Positions 45,387 through 55,220 are shown, numbered from the stretch's first letter. The stretch: DNA of 64,000 nt from Salinibacterium sp. ZJ450 (GCF_011751885.2 NZ_CP061771.1:3410001-3474000), one strand, 5' to 3'. Notes: generated by a model from the sequence alone, not told the origin. Made by a program: numbers and translations.

Positions 45387-46721
45387 ATGAGCACACGCAC
45401 GCCCACCATCAGCGCGGTCGAGGTTATCCCGGTCGCCGGACGCGACAGCATGCTGCTGAACCTGAGCGGCGCCCATGGCCCGTACTTCACCCGCAACATC
45501 GTTCGTCTCACCGACACCTCGGGCAACACCGGAGTCGGCGAGGTGCCCGGCGGTGAAGCCATCCGACAGACCCTCGAAGACTCCCGCCCCCTGGTCGAGG
45601 GAACGTCGCTGGGCAACTACCTCGACACCCTACGACAGGTGCGCAGCCAATTCTCCAGCCGGGACGCGGCCGGCCGTGGCCAGCAGACCTTCGACCTGCG
45701 CACCACCATCCACGTGGTGACCGCGCTCGAAGCCGCGCTGCTCGACCTGCTCGGCAAGCACCTTGAGGTGCCCGTGGCGGCGCTGCTCGGCGAGGGCCAG
45801 CAGCGCACGAGCGTCGACACGCTCGGCTACCTCTTCTTTGTCGGCGACAAGAACAAGACCGACCTCGCCTACATCTCCGACGATGACGACACGGATGCCT
45901 GGGGGCGGGTGCGCCGCGAAGAAGCTCTCACTCCCGAGTCCGTTGTGCGACAGGCCGAGGCAGCGTACGAGCGGTACGGTTTCCGCGACTTCAAGCTCAA
46001 GGGCGGCGTGCTGCCCGCCTGGGAAGAGGTCGAGGCCATCAAGGCGCTGGCCGAGCGTTTCCCCGAAGCGCGAGTGACCCTCGACCCCAACGGGGCCTGG
46101 CTACTGGAGGAGGCGATCGAGGTGGGACGTGCCCTCAGCGGCGTGCTCGCCTACGCCGAAGACCCCGTCGGTTCAGAGGGCGGCTACTCCGGCCGGGAGG
46201 TCATGGCCGAGTTCAAGCGCGCGACCGGCCTGCCCACGGCGACGAACATGATCGCGACCGACTGGCGGGAAATGGGCCACACCATCCGCTCAAACGCCGT
46301 CGACATCCCGCTGGCCGACCCGCACTTCTGGACCATGCAGGGTTCGGTGCGCGTGGCGCAGATGTGCGAAGCCTGGGGTCTGCGCTGGGGGTCGCACTCC
46401 AACAACCACTTCGACATCTCGCTGGCGATGTTCACCCACGTGGCCGCGGCCGCTCCCGGCAACATCACCGCGATCGACACGCACTGGATCTGGCAGGACG
46501 GCCAGCGCCTCACCACCGACCCGCTGCAGATCGTGGACGGCCAGATCGCGGTTCCGACCGTTCCGGGCCTCGGTGTGACGATCGACGACGAAGAACTGGC
46601 CGCAGCGCACGAGCTGTACCTGCGCGAGGGCCTCGGCGCCCGCGACGATGCCGTGGCGATGCAGTACCTGGTGTCTGACTGGGAGTTCGACCGCAAGCGG
46701 CCGTGCCTGGACCGGGTGTAA
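45387..46721 (+). CDS. gudD: Glucarate dehydratase
   Basis: 444 residues, enolase superfamily (GlucD subgroup). The K-x-K motif FKLKGG, metal ligands in [13 protein letters not shown] and TNMIATDW, and the His-Asp dyad region [10 protein letters not shown] match the family. It removes water from D-glucarate (and often L-idarate) to give 5-dehydro-4-deoxyglucarate, the KdgD substrate. The start is ATG 45387 with GAAGGA upstream. It completes the operon and ends shortly before a large bidirectional hairpin. Galactarate dehydratase is absent from the window. Confidence 0.95.
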   Translation: MSTRTPTISAVEVIPVAGRDSMLLNLSGAHGPYFTRNIVRLTDTSGNTGVGEVPGGEAIRQTLEDSRPLVEGTSLGNYLDTLRQVRSQFSSRDAAGRGQQTFDLRTTIHVVTALEAALLDLLGKHLEVPVAALLGEGQQRTSVDTLGYLFFVGDKNKTDLAYISDDDDTDAWGRVRREEALTPESVVRQAEAAYERYGFRDFKLKGGVLPAWEEVEAIKALAERFPEARVTLDPNGAWLLEEAIEVGRALSGVLAYAEDPVGSEGGYSGREVMAEFKRATGLPTATNMIATDWREMGHTIRSNAVDIPLADPHFWTMQGSVRVAQMCEAWGLRWGSHSNNHFDISLAMFTHVAAAAPGNITAIDTHWIWQDGQRLTTDPLQIVDGQIAVPTVPGLGVTIDDEELAAAHELYLREGLGARDDAVAMQYLVSDWEFDRKRPCLDRV

Positions 46722-46736
46722 CGCGAGCCACTCCGA

Positions 46737-46783
46737 ACGCGACACCGCGCCGCCCGGCATAGCCGGACGGCGCGGTGTCGCGT
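46737..46783. terminator. Strong bidirectional terminator hairpin
   Basis: ACGCGACACCGCGCCG (46737-46752) pairs perfectly with 46768-46783, and an inner CCGGC-ATA-GCCGG stem continues it. It separates the convergent gudD and LTD/LPxTG genes and directly abuts the latter's stop codon. A short T-run follows on the plus strand. Confidence 0.9.
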
Positions 46784-49700
46784 TTACCCGTCAGTGGCAG
46801 CCCGCCGCCGCAGCATCATGAGCAGCCCACCCGCGAGCAGCATGCCGCTGGCTCCGACGAGGAAGCCGAGCGGCTCACCACCGGTGCGCGGCAGCACGGC
46901 TGGCGACGCCGCCGCCGCAACGGTGACCGGAGCCCACGCGATGACCTGACCGTTGGCATCCACCACTGCGAGGTGGTGTTCTCCGGCGGAGACACTAGTG
47001 GGGATGCGGACCGAGACCTGCCCTGCCGCGTTCACGATCTCCTGACCCAGGTGGGTCGGCGTCGAGAAGAGCCAGAGGTCTACGCGCTGACCGGCGAGTT
47101 CCTTACCGACGGTGATGGTGACCGTGCCTCCAATGTGCAGCAGGTCGGGGACCGAGATAGCGCCTCGCGTGGCTGAGGTCAGCTCGTTCGGGTTGGGTGC
47201 TGCGGGTGCGGCGGGCGTTCCCGGCAGGCCGGGTGCAGGCAGGCCCGGGATGGTCGGGTCAGTCGGGTCAGCCGGATCGGTCGGGACAGTTGGGTTCGTC
47301 GGGTCCGTCGGGTCGGTCGGATTCGTCGACTCGACACAGTCGATGGTGCCTACCCGCAGCGCGTGCCCGTCCGTGTTGTTGTCATCCGCGTACACAACCT
47401 GCTTCGAACCAGCCACACAGCTCGCCTGCGGAGCAATCGCGAATCCCTCGTTGTTGAGGTTCGGCATGTTCGCGGGCCGCTCGTACACGGTAATCGACTC
47501 GAACAGACCGGACGCGGCGACCTCGAACACCGAGGTGCGGCCGTCGCAGGTGTCGTCGCAGACAACCCACAGCTGGTCGCGCTCGGCGTCGAAGGTGACT
47601 TCCATCACTCCGGGGAAGCCGCTGGCGAACTCGGTCACCCTCTGGTAGCTGCCGTCATCCATCAGGGCGTAGCCGTAGACCATGCCATTTGCCTCGACGC
47701 CCACGAAGAACAGGCCTCCGCCGTGAGCCGGGTAGGCGGCCGGGTCGTATGCGACGCCGGTCGCCTGGTCCACAAGACCAGCGGCAACCACGTCGGCATC
47801 CGGAATCCAGGCGATGCCCTCGAGCCCAGCGTTCGAGCCGAGCGCGGGCAGGTCGGCGACGAGGTTCCACTCGGTCACCGCAGACAACGAGGTTGCAGAC
47901 GCGCCCAGCTCGTAACGCAGCACCGACGGGCGGCTGCCGCTCCCGTCGTTGTCGCGCTCGGAAGCGACGTACACGCCGCCGGCCGCGCCTGCGGCCGTGA
48001 CCGTCACACCCTCAGCGTCAACGTCACCGGTGCCGTCTGCGTAGTGCAGAACCTTGCCCGTTAACCAGTTGCCACCGAACTCAGCCCCGGAGTCGGGAAC
48101 CCACTGGCCGCCGTCCTGAACGAGGCGGAACAGCGTGCCCACCCCGTTGCGCACGGCCCACAGCACGTCAGAGCCGGCGGAGCCGCTCGAGGCAGGCTCG
48201 AACACGAGACCGCTCATGTTGCCGTCGAAGGTGTCGAGCAGGTCGGCGGTCGCGACATCCGCTGATCCCGGCCAAGCCGACGTGATCACATCACCGACGC
48301 AGGCGTTGACGGCGCCGGGGGTGGGCTCGCGGGTGTCCGCGAACGCTCCGGTGCCGTCGGCGCAGCGACCGTAGGTGGTGGTGGAGTGCGCGGCCCAGGC
48401 GTAGGAGTCGACGAGGCTGCCGTCGGGTGCGAACAGTCGCGCCGAGTCACCCTTGCCCAGCCCGAAGCTGAAGGCAGCCTCGGTGATCAGCAGGTGTCCT
48501 CCCGCGGCGATCGTCGTGCCAGCGGGAAGAACGTAGGCGTGGGTGTCGTCGGAATCCTTGAACACGTAGCCCGCGACATCCGCAGCGCCGGCACCGTTGT
48601 TGACCAGCTCGACCCAGTCGTCGGCGTCGCCGCTTGACTCGACCTCGTTGATGCGCACCGGCAGACCGCAGTCGTTCGGGGCGCCCTTGGTGCTGGATGT
48701 CGTGGTGACGAAGTCGCCGGTGATGTCGGCGCAGCGGCCGAAGGTCGTGGCGGCGTGGTCGGCCCACTCGGCGGAGGCGATCAGGGTGACCCCGTCGGAG
48801 AGGTAGAGGCGCGCCATGTCGGCTTTGCCGAGGCCGAAGCCGAGCGTCGCTTCTTCGACCACGAAGTAACCGCCGGCGGCGATCACCGAACCGTCCGGCA
48901 GCGTAGCGCCACGGGTGTCGTCGTTGTCGCGCACGATCCAACCGCTGAGGTCGACCGCGGCGGCGGTGGGGTTGACCAGCTCGATCCAGTCGCCGGGGGT
49001 GCCGCCGTTGGACTCCACCTCGTTGATGATGATGTCGGCGCCGGTCGGTGCGGCGCATTCGTTGACCGCGTCGCGGGTGACCGCGCTGGTCTCGGTGAAG
49101 CCGTCGATGCCGGGGCAGCGGCCGTAGCTGGTGGTGGCGTGTGTGGCCCAGCTGTGCTGGTCGATGATCGTCACACCGTCGGTGTCGAACAGGCGGACCG
49201 AGTCCTCGCCGCCGAGCCCGAACGCCGGCTCGGTGAGGATACTGAACAAGCCGCCGGCGGCGATCGATGTGCCGGCGGGGATCACAAGGGAACTCGCGTC
49301 CTTGTTGTCGCGCAGCACGAGGTTCGAGGCATCCACGGGCAGGAACGACGTGTTGACCAGCTCGACCCAGTCGCCAGCCGCATCGCCGTTGGACTCCACC
49401 TCGTTGATCAGCAGAGCAGCGGATGCCGGAATCTCGCAGTCATTCGCCAGACCCTTGGTTTCGACCGCGGTCAGCCCGAACGTGCCGGTGCCGTCGTCGC
49501 AGCGGCCGTAGCTGGTGACCGCGTGGCCGGTCCAGGCGAAGGAGTCGACGAGGGTGACGCCGTCGGCCAGGAAGACGCGGGCGGTGTCCTCCTTGCCGAG
49601 ACCGAAGTCGATCACCGGCTCCTCGATCACGTAGTAGCCGTCGGGGGCAAGAACCGTGTCGGCCGGGATGGTGCTCGTGCGCTCGTCCTTGTCGTCCTTC

Positions 49701-49945
49701 ACGGCCCAGCCCGAGATGTCGACCGGAGCTGCGCCGGTGTTGACCAGCTCGATCCAGTCGGGATCGCCGTCGGACTCGACCTCATTGATCGAGACGGTCG
49801 GCAGGACGGGGGTTGTCGGTGGCTCGGCGGCGAGCGCCGGCACGGCGGCCAGCAGCGGGATGGTTGTGGCGAGAGCGGCGAGCGTGGCAAGCGCTCCCCG
49901 ACAATGGAGACGGGAAGTGAGGGTCACGTGGGGCCTTTCGGGCAT
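46784..49945 (-). CDS. LPxTG surface protein with four lamin-tail domains and a propeller domain
   Basis: 1053 residues. Signal peptide (about 1-40, ending ALAAE). Four lamin-tail domains of ~120 residues begin INEVESxGD-x-DWIELVN near 52, 178, 305 and 430. A beta-propeller/esterase-like region (about 555-860; LEGIAWIPDADVV, EVTFDAERDQLWVVCDD) follows. A Thr/Asp/Pro linker of DPT repeats and an Ig-like module (SVRIPTSVSAGEHHLAVVDA) lead to a sorting signal: LPRTG at 1018-1022, hydrophobic helix, RRR tail. It should be sortase-anchored to peptidoglycan and face outside. The ligand is unknown; no sortase gene is in the window. GTG 49927 with GAAAGG is an alternative start. Confidence 0.9.
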   Translation of the reverse strand: MPERPHVTLTSRLHCRGALATLAALATTIPLLAAVPALAAEPPTTPVLPTVSINEVESDGDPDWIELVNTGAAPVDISGWAVKDDKDERTSTIPADTVLAPDGYYVIEEPVIDFGLGKEDTARVFLADGVTLVDSFAWTGHAVTSYGRCDDGTGTFGLTAVETKGLANDCEIPASAALLINEVESNGDAAGDWVELVNTSFLPVDASNLVLRDNKDASSLVIPAGTSIAAGGLFSILTEPAFGLGGEDSVRLFDTDGVTIIDQHSWATHATTSYGRCPGIDGFTETSAVTRDAVNECAAPTGADIIINEVESNGGTPGDWIELVNPTAAAVDLSGWIVRDNDDTRGATLPDGSVIAAGGYFVVEEATLGFGLGKADMARLYLSDGVTLIASAEWADHAATTFGRCADITGDFVTTTSSTKGAPNDCGLPVRINEVESSGDADDWVELVNNGAGAADVAGYVFKDSDDTHAYVLPAGTTIAAGGHLLITEAAFSFGLGKGDSARLFAPDGSLVDSYAWAAHSTTTYGRCADGTGAFADTREPTPGAVNACVGDVITSAWPGSADVATADLLDTFDGNMSGLVFEPASSGSAGSDVLWAVRNGVGTLFRLVQDGGQWVPDSGAEFGGNWLTGKVLHYADGTGDVDAEGVTVTAAGAAGGVYVASERDNDGSGSRPSVLRYELGASATSLSAVTEWNLVADLPALGSNAGLEGIAWIPDADVVAAGLVDQATGVAYDPAAYPAHGGGLFFVGVEANGMVYGYALMDDGSYQRVTEFASGFPGVMEVTFDAERDQLWVVCDDTCDGRTSVFEVAASGLFESITVYERPANMPNLNNEGFAIAPQASCVAGSKQVVYADDNNTDGHALRVGTIDCVESTNPTDPTDPTNPTVPTDPADPTDPTIPGLPAPGLPGTPAAPAAPNPNELTSATRGAISVPDLLHIGGTVTITVGKELAGQRVDLWLFSTPTHLGQEIVNAAGQVSVRIPTSVSAGEHHLAVVDANGQVIAWAPVTVAAAASPAVLPRTGGEPLGFLVGASGMLLAGGLLMMLRRRAATDG

Positions 49946-50035
49946 CCGGAACTCCGGACAGTCGAGCTGAACTCAGCACGATGCCAGCGGAAGATGACCC
50001 TCGAATGAACGGGACCCCAACTGCAGAAGTTACCC

Positions 50036-51286
50036 CTACCCGGCCTTCGCCTGCGCCGGCGCCACGTGCGACCGGGTGTGCGACAGGTAGTTCTCGAACC
50101 AGGAGAACAGCGCACGGATCCGCTGCCGGTTGCCGGACAGCAGCACCACGTGCACGGCCAGCCAGGCGATGAACGCGAACGGTCCCTGCAGTTGGGTGTG
50201 CTTCTTGCCGAGCTCGGCGACGGCGGCGCCCCGGCCGACCATCGCCATGTAGCCCTTGTCCACGTACTTGAACGGCTCCCGGGCGCCGCCGGTGAGATCG
50301 GCATAGATGTTGCGGGCCGCCCACTTGCCCGACTGCTGCGCCACCGAGCCGAGCTGCGGCAGCTTGGCCCCGGTGCGGTCGGTGGTGTTGGCCGCGTCGC
50401 CGAGCACGTAGATGCCGTCGAAGCCGGGCGCGGTCAGGTCGGGGTTAGTGTCGATCCGGCCACCGCGCCCCTGCGGCAGGCCCGATTCGTCGATGATCGG
50501 CCCGGCCTTCAGCCCGCCGGCCCAGATCACCAGCTGGCTCGGCAGCACCGTGCCATCGGCAAGGGTGACCCCGTCATCCCGAACCTCGGTCACACCCAAC
50601 CCTAGCTTCAGTTTCGCGCCCATCTTGGCCAGCCGGCTGCGCGCGTACTTCTGCGACTTCTCCGAGAAGGTGTTCAGCACCGTGGGCACCATGTCGACCA
50701 GGTGCACGCTGCACTTCGACGCGGACGAGTGCGAGAAGTACTCCGGCACCACGTACTTGAACATCTCGGCGAGGGCCCCCGCGGTCTCCACCCCCGTGGG
50801 TCCGCCCCCGACCACGACCACGTTCACCCCGCCGTTGTTCGGGCGGCTATCGGTCTCGTCCAGCAGTTCGACCAGCCGGGTGCCGAGCCGGGTGGCGTCA
50901 TTCGCCGAGTACAGCGGGAACGTTTTCTCTTCGGCGCCCGGCGTGTTGAAGAAGTTCGGCACCGCCCCGGTGGCCAGCACCAGGATCCGGCCCCGGTAGG
51001 TGTTGCCATCCGCGGTGGTCACGGTACGAGCAGTGGCGTCAACGGATGTCGCGATCGCTGTGATCACCCGCACCCTCTTATTCCGGCGAAAGATGCCGCG
51101 CAGAGGTCGCGTGACATCCGTGATGCCGATCTGCGCCGTGGAGACCTGATACAGCAGGGGCTGGAACTGGTGGTAATTGTTCTGGTCGATCAGCAGCACC
51201 GCCACTCCTTTGTGGCCTAATTCCTTGGCCGCCGCGACCCCAGCAAATCCCCCGCCGACAATGACAACTTCATATGTCTGCTCCAT
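50036..51286 (-). CDS. ndh: Type II NADH dehydrogenase
   Basis: 416 residues. FAD motif VVIVGGGFAGVAAAKELG at the N-terminus, NAD motif VVVVGGGPTGVETAGALAEM near residue 160, and the family's IWAGGLKAGPI and GIYVLGDAANTTD blocks. The C-terminal amphipathic/hydrophobic region (FAFIAWLAVHVVLL) anchors it on the inner membrane face. It transfers electrons from NADH to menaquinone without pumping protons. The frame extends to ATG 51298, but TATGGT ends seven bases before ATG 51286, fitting a leaderless start there, and the protein then begins MEQTYEVV. Confidence 0.93.
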   Translation of the reverse strand: MEQTYEVVIVGGGFAGVAAAKELGHKGVAVLLIDQNNYHQFQPLLYQVSTAQIGITDVTRPLRGIFRRNKRVRVITAIATSVDATARTVTTADGNTYRGRILVLATGAVPNFFNTPGAEEKTFPLYSANDATRLGTRLVELLDETDSRPNNGGVNVVVVGGGPTGVETAGALAEMFKYVVPEYFSHSSASKCSVHLVDMVPTVLNTFSEKSQKYARSRLAKMGAKLKLGLGVTEVRDDGVTLADGTVLPSQLVIWAGGLKAGPIIDESGLPQGRGGRIDTNPDLTAPGFDGIYVLGDAANTTDRTGAKLPQLGSVAQQSGKWAARNIYADLTGGAREPFKYVDKGYMAMVGRGAAVAELGKKHTQLQGPFAFIAWLAVHVVLLSGNRQRIRALFSWFENYLSHTRSHVAPAQAKAG

Positions 51287-51482
51287 CTTTGGCACCATAC
51301 TCCGGGCGGTTGCGGCTCGGAAGGTGTAGGTCCGCTCCCCGTTACGGAGAATTCACGCGAGCGCACCCACCGGTGAAGTATGCTCAGCCCGTAACCCCGA
51401 ACGTGATTCACTTCTGCTACCCGCATCCCACCCGCATCACTCGCGAATCACGCACTCCACCCGAAACCCCACGGAGATTGAC

Positions 51483-51716
51483 GTGTCAAACGTTCCCGAC
51501 CTTGTTTTCGCCCGCTTTGGCAGCGCCCGTGCCAAGCCACGACTCACCCGCGTGTACCGAGCGGATGTCGGATGGACGCCGTCACACTCCCACCCCGTGT
51601 TGACCTCGAGCCTGCTGGCCAACCTGGCCGAGGGCGGCTACACCATGGTCGAGGGCAAGTGGCGCTGGAAGCTGCGCGAGATCTCGCTGACACACGGGCG
51701 ACTCGAGCGCCGATAG
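51483..51716 (+). CDS. Small protein of unknown function, 77 aa
   Basis: 77 residues starting at GTG 51483 with GGAG seven bases upstream (ACGGAGATTGAC). It is basic, with aromatic residues (VGWTPSHSHPVL, GKWRWKLREISL) and no membrane segment. I do not recognise the family. The good ribosome-binding site, the GC-rich codon use and the strong terminator directly behind it argue for a real gene. The 51299-51482 gap with ndh shows no clear promoter. Confidence 0.65.
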   Translation: MSNVPDLVFARFGSARAKPRLTRVYRADVGWTPSHSHPVLTSSLLANLAEGGYTMVEGKWRWKLREISLTHGRLERR

Positions 51717-51742
51717 CGCCCGCCGTCTTCGTCCGCACAACG

Positions 51743-51776
51743 AAGAACCCCCGCACCTTCCGGTGCGGGGGTTCTT
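51743..51776. terminator. Bidirectional intrinsic terminator
   Basis: AAGAACCCCCGCACC and GGTGCGGGGGTTCTT form a 15-bp perfect stem around TTCC. It lies between the convergent 77-aa gene and the small LPxTG gene. Confidence 0.95.
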
Positions 51777-51814
51777 TCGAGCGTGTCGGTTGTTGACCGA
51801 AAGGCTTCGGCTAC

Positions 51815-52339
51815 TTACGCAGTCTGGTTGCGGCGACGCAGCGTGAGCACTGCGACGAGCACGACACCGAGCGCGACGGCGCCAGCTGCGATCCAGATCA
51901 CGGCGAAGGGGATCTCTCCACCGGTGCGCGGCAGCGCAGTGGCGCTGCCGTCAGCGGCGACCGCGGTGATGGCGGCGGTTGCCACGTTGCCCGAGGTGCC
52001 ACCGGTTGCGGTGAGGGTGTAGGTGCCGCTGGCGTTGGCCGGCAGGGTGACCTTCACCGAGGTCGAGCCGTCAGCTGCGGCGGCCTTGGTCAGAGAAACG
52101 GTGGCGGCGCGGAGGATGGCCAGCGTGGCGCTTCCCTCACCGGTGACCGAGAAGGTCACGGGCTCTGCAGGAGTGAACGAGCCAGCCGCGATGCCAACGT
52201 TGGTGGCAGCTCCGGCAACGACGGTGTTGTCGGCGACGACGACGTCTGCGGCCGGAACGTACGCAGCGCTAGCAGCGGTCGGCACAGCAAGGACGGCAAG
52301 CAGCGCAAGCGCAGCGGTAGCGAGTGTTTTCTTCATCAT
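51815..52339 (-). CDS. Small LPxTG cell-wall-anchored surface protein
   Basis: 174 residues. MMKKTLATAALALLAVLAVP begins a signal peptide cleaved near ASAAY. One Ig-like domain of Val/Thr/Ala-rich strands follows (VTFSVTGEGSATL, GTYTLTATGGTSGN), then LPRTGG at about residue 136, a 20-residue hydrophobic helix and RRR tail. It should be covalently anchored by a sortase. The start is ATG 52339 with GGGGGA upstream. Its sorting signal is nearly identical to that of the large LTD protein 2 kb away. Function unknown, perhaps a wall-surface spacer or polymer ligand. Confidence 0.85.
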   Translation of the reverse strand: MMKKTLATAALALLAVLAVPTAASAAYVPAADVVVADNTVVAGAATNVGIAAGSFTPAEPVTFSVTGEGSATLAILRAATVSLTKAAAADGSTSVKVTLPANASGTYTLTATGGTSGNVATAAITAVAADGSATALPRTGGEIPFAVIWIAAGAVALGVVLVAVLTLRRRNQTA

Positions 52340-52404
52340 CTGGTGGTTCCCCCGAAAGTATTTCTCAGCCGACACGGCCGATTAGTAAAAGATACTCACT
52401 CAGC

Positions 52405-54237
52405 CTAGGGCACTTCACAGGTGATTGCCAGCTCTTGTGTGAGGTTTCGGTTAACAAACGGCGTCGCGTCGATCCAGATGTCGCCGTCGAACTCGGCCGC
52501 TCCAAGGAACATCGCGCGCAGCGTCACGCTCTCACCAGGAACCAGCTCCACCTCTTTGAGGGTCACCGGGTGACCGTCGTCGGTAGTGGGGTGCGCCTCA
52601 GCGGTTACCCCGTTCACGAACAGTCCCAGGTTCTGGGAATCGGTGGGCCCGTACACCGCCACCAGCGACTTGATGTGGCCCGGCGTCACCCCGAACCAGC
52701 CCCCACCCGTCACGTACTCCGGCAGCGAGGTGGCGGCATCCGCTGGTGCCGTATTCGTCAGCGTCACATCGATCGCATAGTGTGGCCGGCCGTCCTGGCG
52801 GCAGGTGACCTGCCCGGCGCCCAGCTGCACGTCGAGGTGCATGCCCATCTTCGAGCCAGTGGCGTCATTGAGGTAGACGCCGAACCACTCGGAGGTGGCG
52901 TCGGAAGCACCGGCGTCGCCGGATACCGGCAGCTCACCCGCGAGCGTCGTGCCCTCGAGCACTGCCTGCTCCTCGGGCGCCGAGCTCCAGACCAGCAGCC
53001 GCCGCTCCTGCCCCGCCTGCGCCAGCGCCGAGATCAGCTTCACCGGGTCGCCCTGCCCCGACGCCACCGTGTCGAACACTGCGGCAGCGGCGGCGGCGAA
53101 GAACAAGTCCTGCATCGCCGGGTCTTCGTAGCGCGCGTACACGTCGCTGAGCAGCAGTTGCACAGCGTTGTCGCTGGTGAGCACGTCGCCGGTGGCCAGG
53201 GTGATCGGTCCGGTGGCGCGCAGCAGGTAGCTGAGCGCGACCGGGTCCACCGAGATCACCCCGTCGACGGTGGTGCCGTACTGCAGCCGCCACATCTCCT
53301 GTGCGAGAGCGCCGGACATCGCGAAGTGCGGGGTGAGCGTCACGTTCTGGATGTACTCCCCGACGATCGAGCCGTAAAGCCCCTCGGTCTCGATCGGCAG
53401 CGGCAGCACCGGCTCGTCGAAGTGCGGGAAGTCGCTCGACGAGGCCTGCTCGGTCAGCTCGATCGCGCCGCCCTCGGTGTGCAGCATCGCGAGCGCGCCC
53501 GGGATGCCGCCGCCGGAGCGCGGCTCTGCCGGGTTCTGGAACAGCATCAGGTAGTTGCGCGGCCCGTCGGCTCCGAGCGCCGCCGGCAGCAGGGTAACCG
53601 CGCGGTTGATCGCGTCGGTCACGGACTCCGCCTCGCCGACCACGCCCTCGAGTTCCACGACCGCGGCGGACACCACGTCGACCGTGCCGTCTGTGTCGAT
53701 GCTGCGGGTGCGCTGCAGCGCCGCCTTCACCGCGACATCCGCCTGCGACACGGCCGGTTGCGCGTCGAGCAGCGGCTGCAGCGCGATGGCGCCGTCCACC
53801 GGTTTGAACTGGTCGACGCCGATCGAGCCGGCCATCGAAACGAGCGGGTCGATGGCATCGGTGGCGAGCTGGTCGACGATGCCCGCGACTTCGCGCACGG
53901 CGGTGAGGTTGCCGCCCACCCAGGGCAGCAACTCGGCGGCGCGCCAGACTGGGTCGCCGGTGAGCGAGACGGCGGATGCCGCGTGCCCGGAAAGTTTCTC
54001 GGAGGTGTGCCCGGCGGTGACGGGATCCCCGCCGATAATCTGCTCCGGGATCGACGAGGCCAGCGGCACGGCGGCCTCCAGCTCATCCTTGGCAAGCAGG
54101 CCGCGCACTCCAACCCAAGCCACGGCGGCGATGAGCAGCACCGCGAGACCCGCGACGCTGAACCACACGATCCGCCGACCAGAACGGCGCGGCACCCGGT
54201 GCCGCGAGCCACCGGAATGTTGCTGCGCTAGAGCCAT
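52405..54237 (-). CDS. DUF4012-domain membrane-anchored protein
   Basis: 610 residues. A basic N-terminus and one transmembrane helix (VWFSVAGLAVLLIAAVAWVG, about 24-44) anchor a large extracytoplasmic DUF4012 region. The family hallmark NYLMLFQNPAEPRSGGGIPG is present near residue 240. DUF4012 has no known enzymatic function but is often coded in actinobacterial polysaccharide or wall loci. ATG 54237 overlaps the upstream gene by 10 bp, so it is the last gene of the BY-kinase/phosphatase operon. It may act in export, assembly or attachment of the polymer; that is inference. Confidence 0.88.
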   Translation of the reverse strand: MALAQQHSGGSRHRVPRRSGRRIVWFSVAGLAVLLIAAVAWVGVRGLLAKDELEAAVPLASSIPEQIIGGDPVTAGHTSEKLSGHAASAVSLTGDPVWRAAELLPWVGGNLTAVREVAGIVDQLATDAIDPLVSMAGSIGVDQFKPVDGAIALQPLLDAQPAVSQADVAVKAALQRTRSIDTDGTVDVVSAAVVELEGVVGEAESVTDAINRAVTLLPAALGADGPRNYLMLFQNPAEPRSGGGIPGALAMLHTEGGAIELTEQASSSDFPHFDEPVLPLPIETEGLYGSIVGEYIQNVTLTPHFAMSGALAQEMWRLQYGTTVDGVISVDPVALSYLLRATGPITLATGDVLTSDNAVQLLLSDVYARYEDPAMQDLFFAAAAAAVFDTVASGQGDPVKLISALAQAGQERRLLVWSSAPEEQAVLEGTTLAGELPVSGDAGASDATSEWFGVYLNDATGSKMGMHLDVQLGAGQVTCRQDGRPHYAIDVTLTNTAPADAATSLPEYVTGGGWFGVTPGHIKSLVAVYGPTDSQNLGLFVNGVTAEAHPTTDDGHPVTLKEVELVPGESVTLRAMFLGAAEFDGDIWIDATPFVNRNLTQELAITCEVP

Positions 54238-55220
54238 GTCGCCCCGCCATCGCTGGAGCGGCCGAAGCTGTCACCCGCCCAGACCCAGAGCGTGCCGTCG
54301 CCGACGGCCAGCGCAACGGCGCCGGCCAGGGTCGCCGGGTCCGCCCCGAGAAGCAAGCAGCCGCTCACCGAGGCCTCGCCGGTAGCGGTCAAGCTGTGCA
54401 ATTGCACGCCGGCGCAGTCTTCCTCGCCCACGGCGGCGGCGAGGTAGCCATCGGCCGACGCGGTCACACTCACGGCGCTGCCGACGGATGCCGCGACGGT
54501 CCAGGTCTCTCCGCCGTCGGCGGTGAGGTGCACGGCGTTGTCGCCGCAAAGAAGTGCGGCGTTGTCGCCGTCGCGCGGCGCTACCTGCACGGCGGCGTCG
54601 CACGGCGCGGTGCGGTCGGCGCCGGGCGTGTGCAGGTAGCTGGGGTCGGCGGGGTTCAGGAACCAGGCGCCCTGCAGCTGCTCGGGGTAGCTGCCGTAGT
54701 TGTCTCCGGCCACGAAGGTGCGCACGTACTGGGGAGTGCAGTCGTCGTCCGACAGCCCGATGAACGAGGCCACCTGCGCGCTGCTGACGATGCCGCGCTG
54801 CACCGCGGTGACGCCGGTGGGTCTGCTGGCATTGGTGCTCTCCCAGCTGCCGCCGCCGTCGCGGGTGAGCTCCGGCGATGCGACCGCGTCGGGGCAGGCG
54901 CCGCTGGTGACACGCCAGGCAACGTCCTCGTTCAGGGCGGCGAGCACCCGGGTGGGGGTGATTGCGGCAACGGAGTCGGCGTCGGCGTCGGCGTCTGCAG
55001 CGGGCTCGGCGCTGGGCGTCGGCGACGTCGAAGGTTTCGCGGCCGGGTCCGCCGAGTCGGCTGGCCCTTGCGGCCGCACGGCTGCGGCGGACTCGGTGGC
55101 GGGCTGGTTCGCCGACAGAGCAAACCCCACCAACGCGACATCCGCTATCAAAAACGCAACCAAACCGCCGATCGCCCACAGCCGCATGCTGCCGACTTCC
55201 CGAGGTCGCCGCCGAGCCAT
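54228..55220 (-). CDS. Membrane-anchored protein with BNR/photosystem-stability-like repeats, unknown
   Basis: 330 residues. One N-terminal transmembrane helix (LWAIGGLVAFLIADVALVGFA), a low-complexity linker rich in Ala/Asp/Pro/Ser (DADADADS from a GTC-type microsatellite), then an extracytoplasmic beta-rich domain with BNR-like Asp-box motifs: TRDGGGSWESTN, TADGGETWTVA and GRSSDGGATWL at the C-terminus. It resembles sialidase/YCF48-type propellers but the catalytic pattern of sialidases is not apparent. Its ATG overlaps the phosphatase stop by one base (TAATG) and the DUF4012 gene overlaps it by 10 bp. Confidence 0.8.
   Translation of the reverse strand: MARRRPREVGSMRLWAIGGLVAFLIADVALVGFALSANQPATESAAAVRPQGPADSADPAAKPSTSPTPSAEPAADADADADSVAAITPTRVLAALNEDVAWRVTSGACPDAVASPELTRDGGGSWESTNASRPTGVTAVQRGIVSSAQVASFIGLSDDDCTPQYVRTFVAGDNYGSYPEQLQGAWFLNPADPSYLHTPGADRTAPCDAAVQVAPRDGDNAALLCGDNAVHLTADGGETWTVAASVGSAVSVTASADGYLAAAVGEEDCAGVQLHSLTATGEASVSGCLLLGADPATLAGAVALAVGDGTLWVWAGDSFGRSSDGGATWL

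Noticed and set aside
47240-47340. Short repeats resembling a CRISPR or regulatory array
   Set aside because: They code for the Thr/Asp/Pro (DPT) linker of the LPxTG protein; the period is that of the codons.
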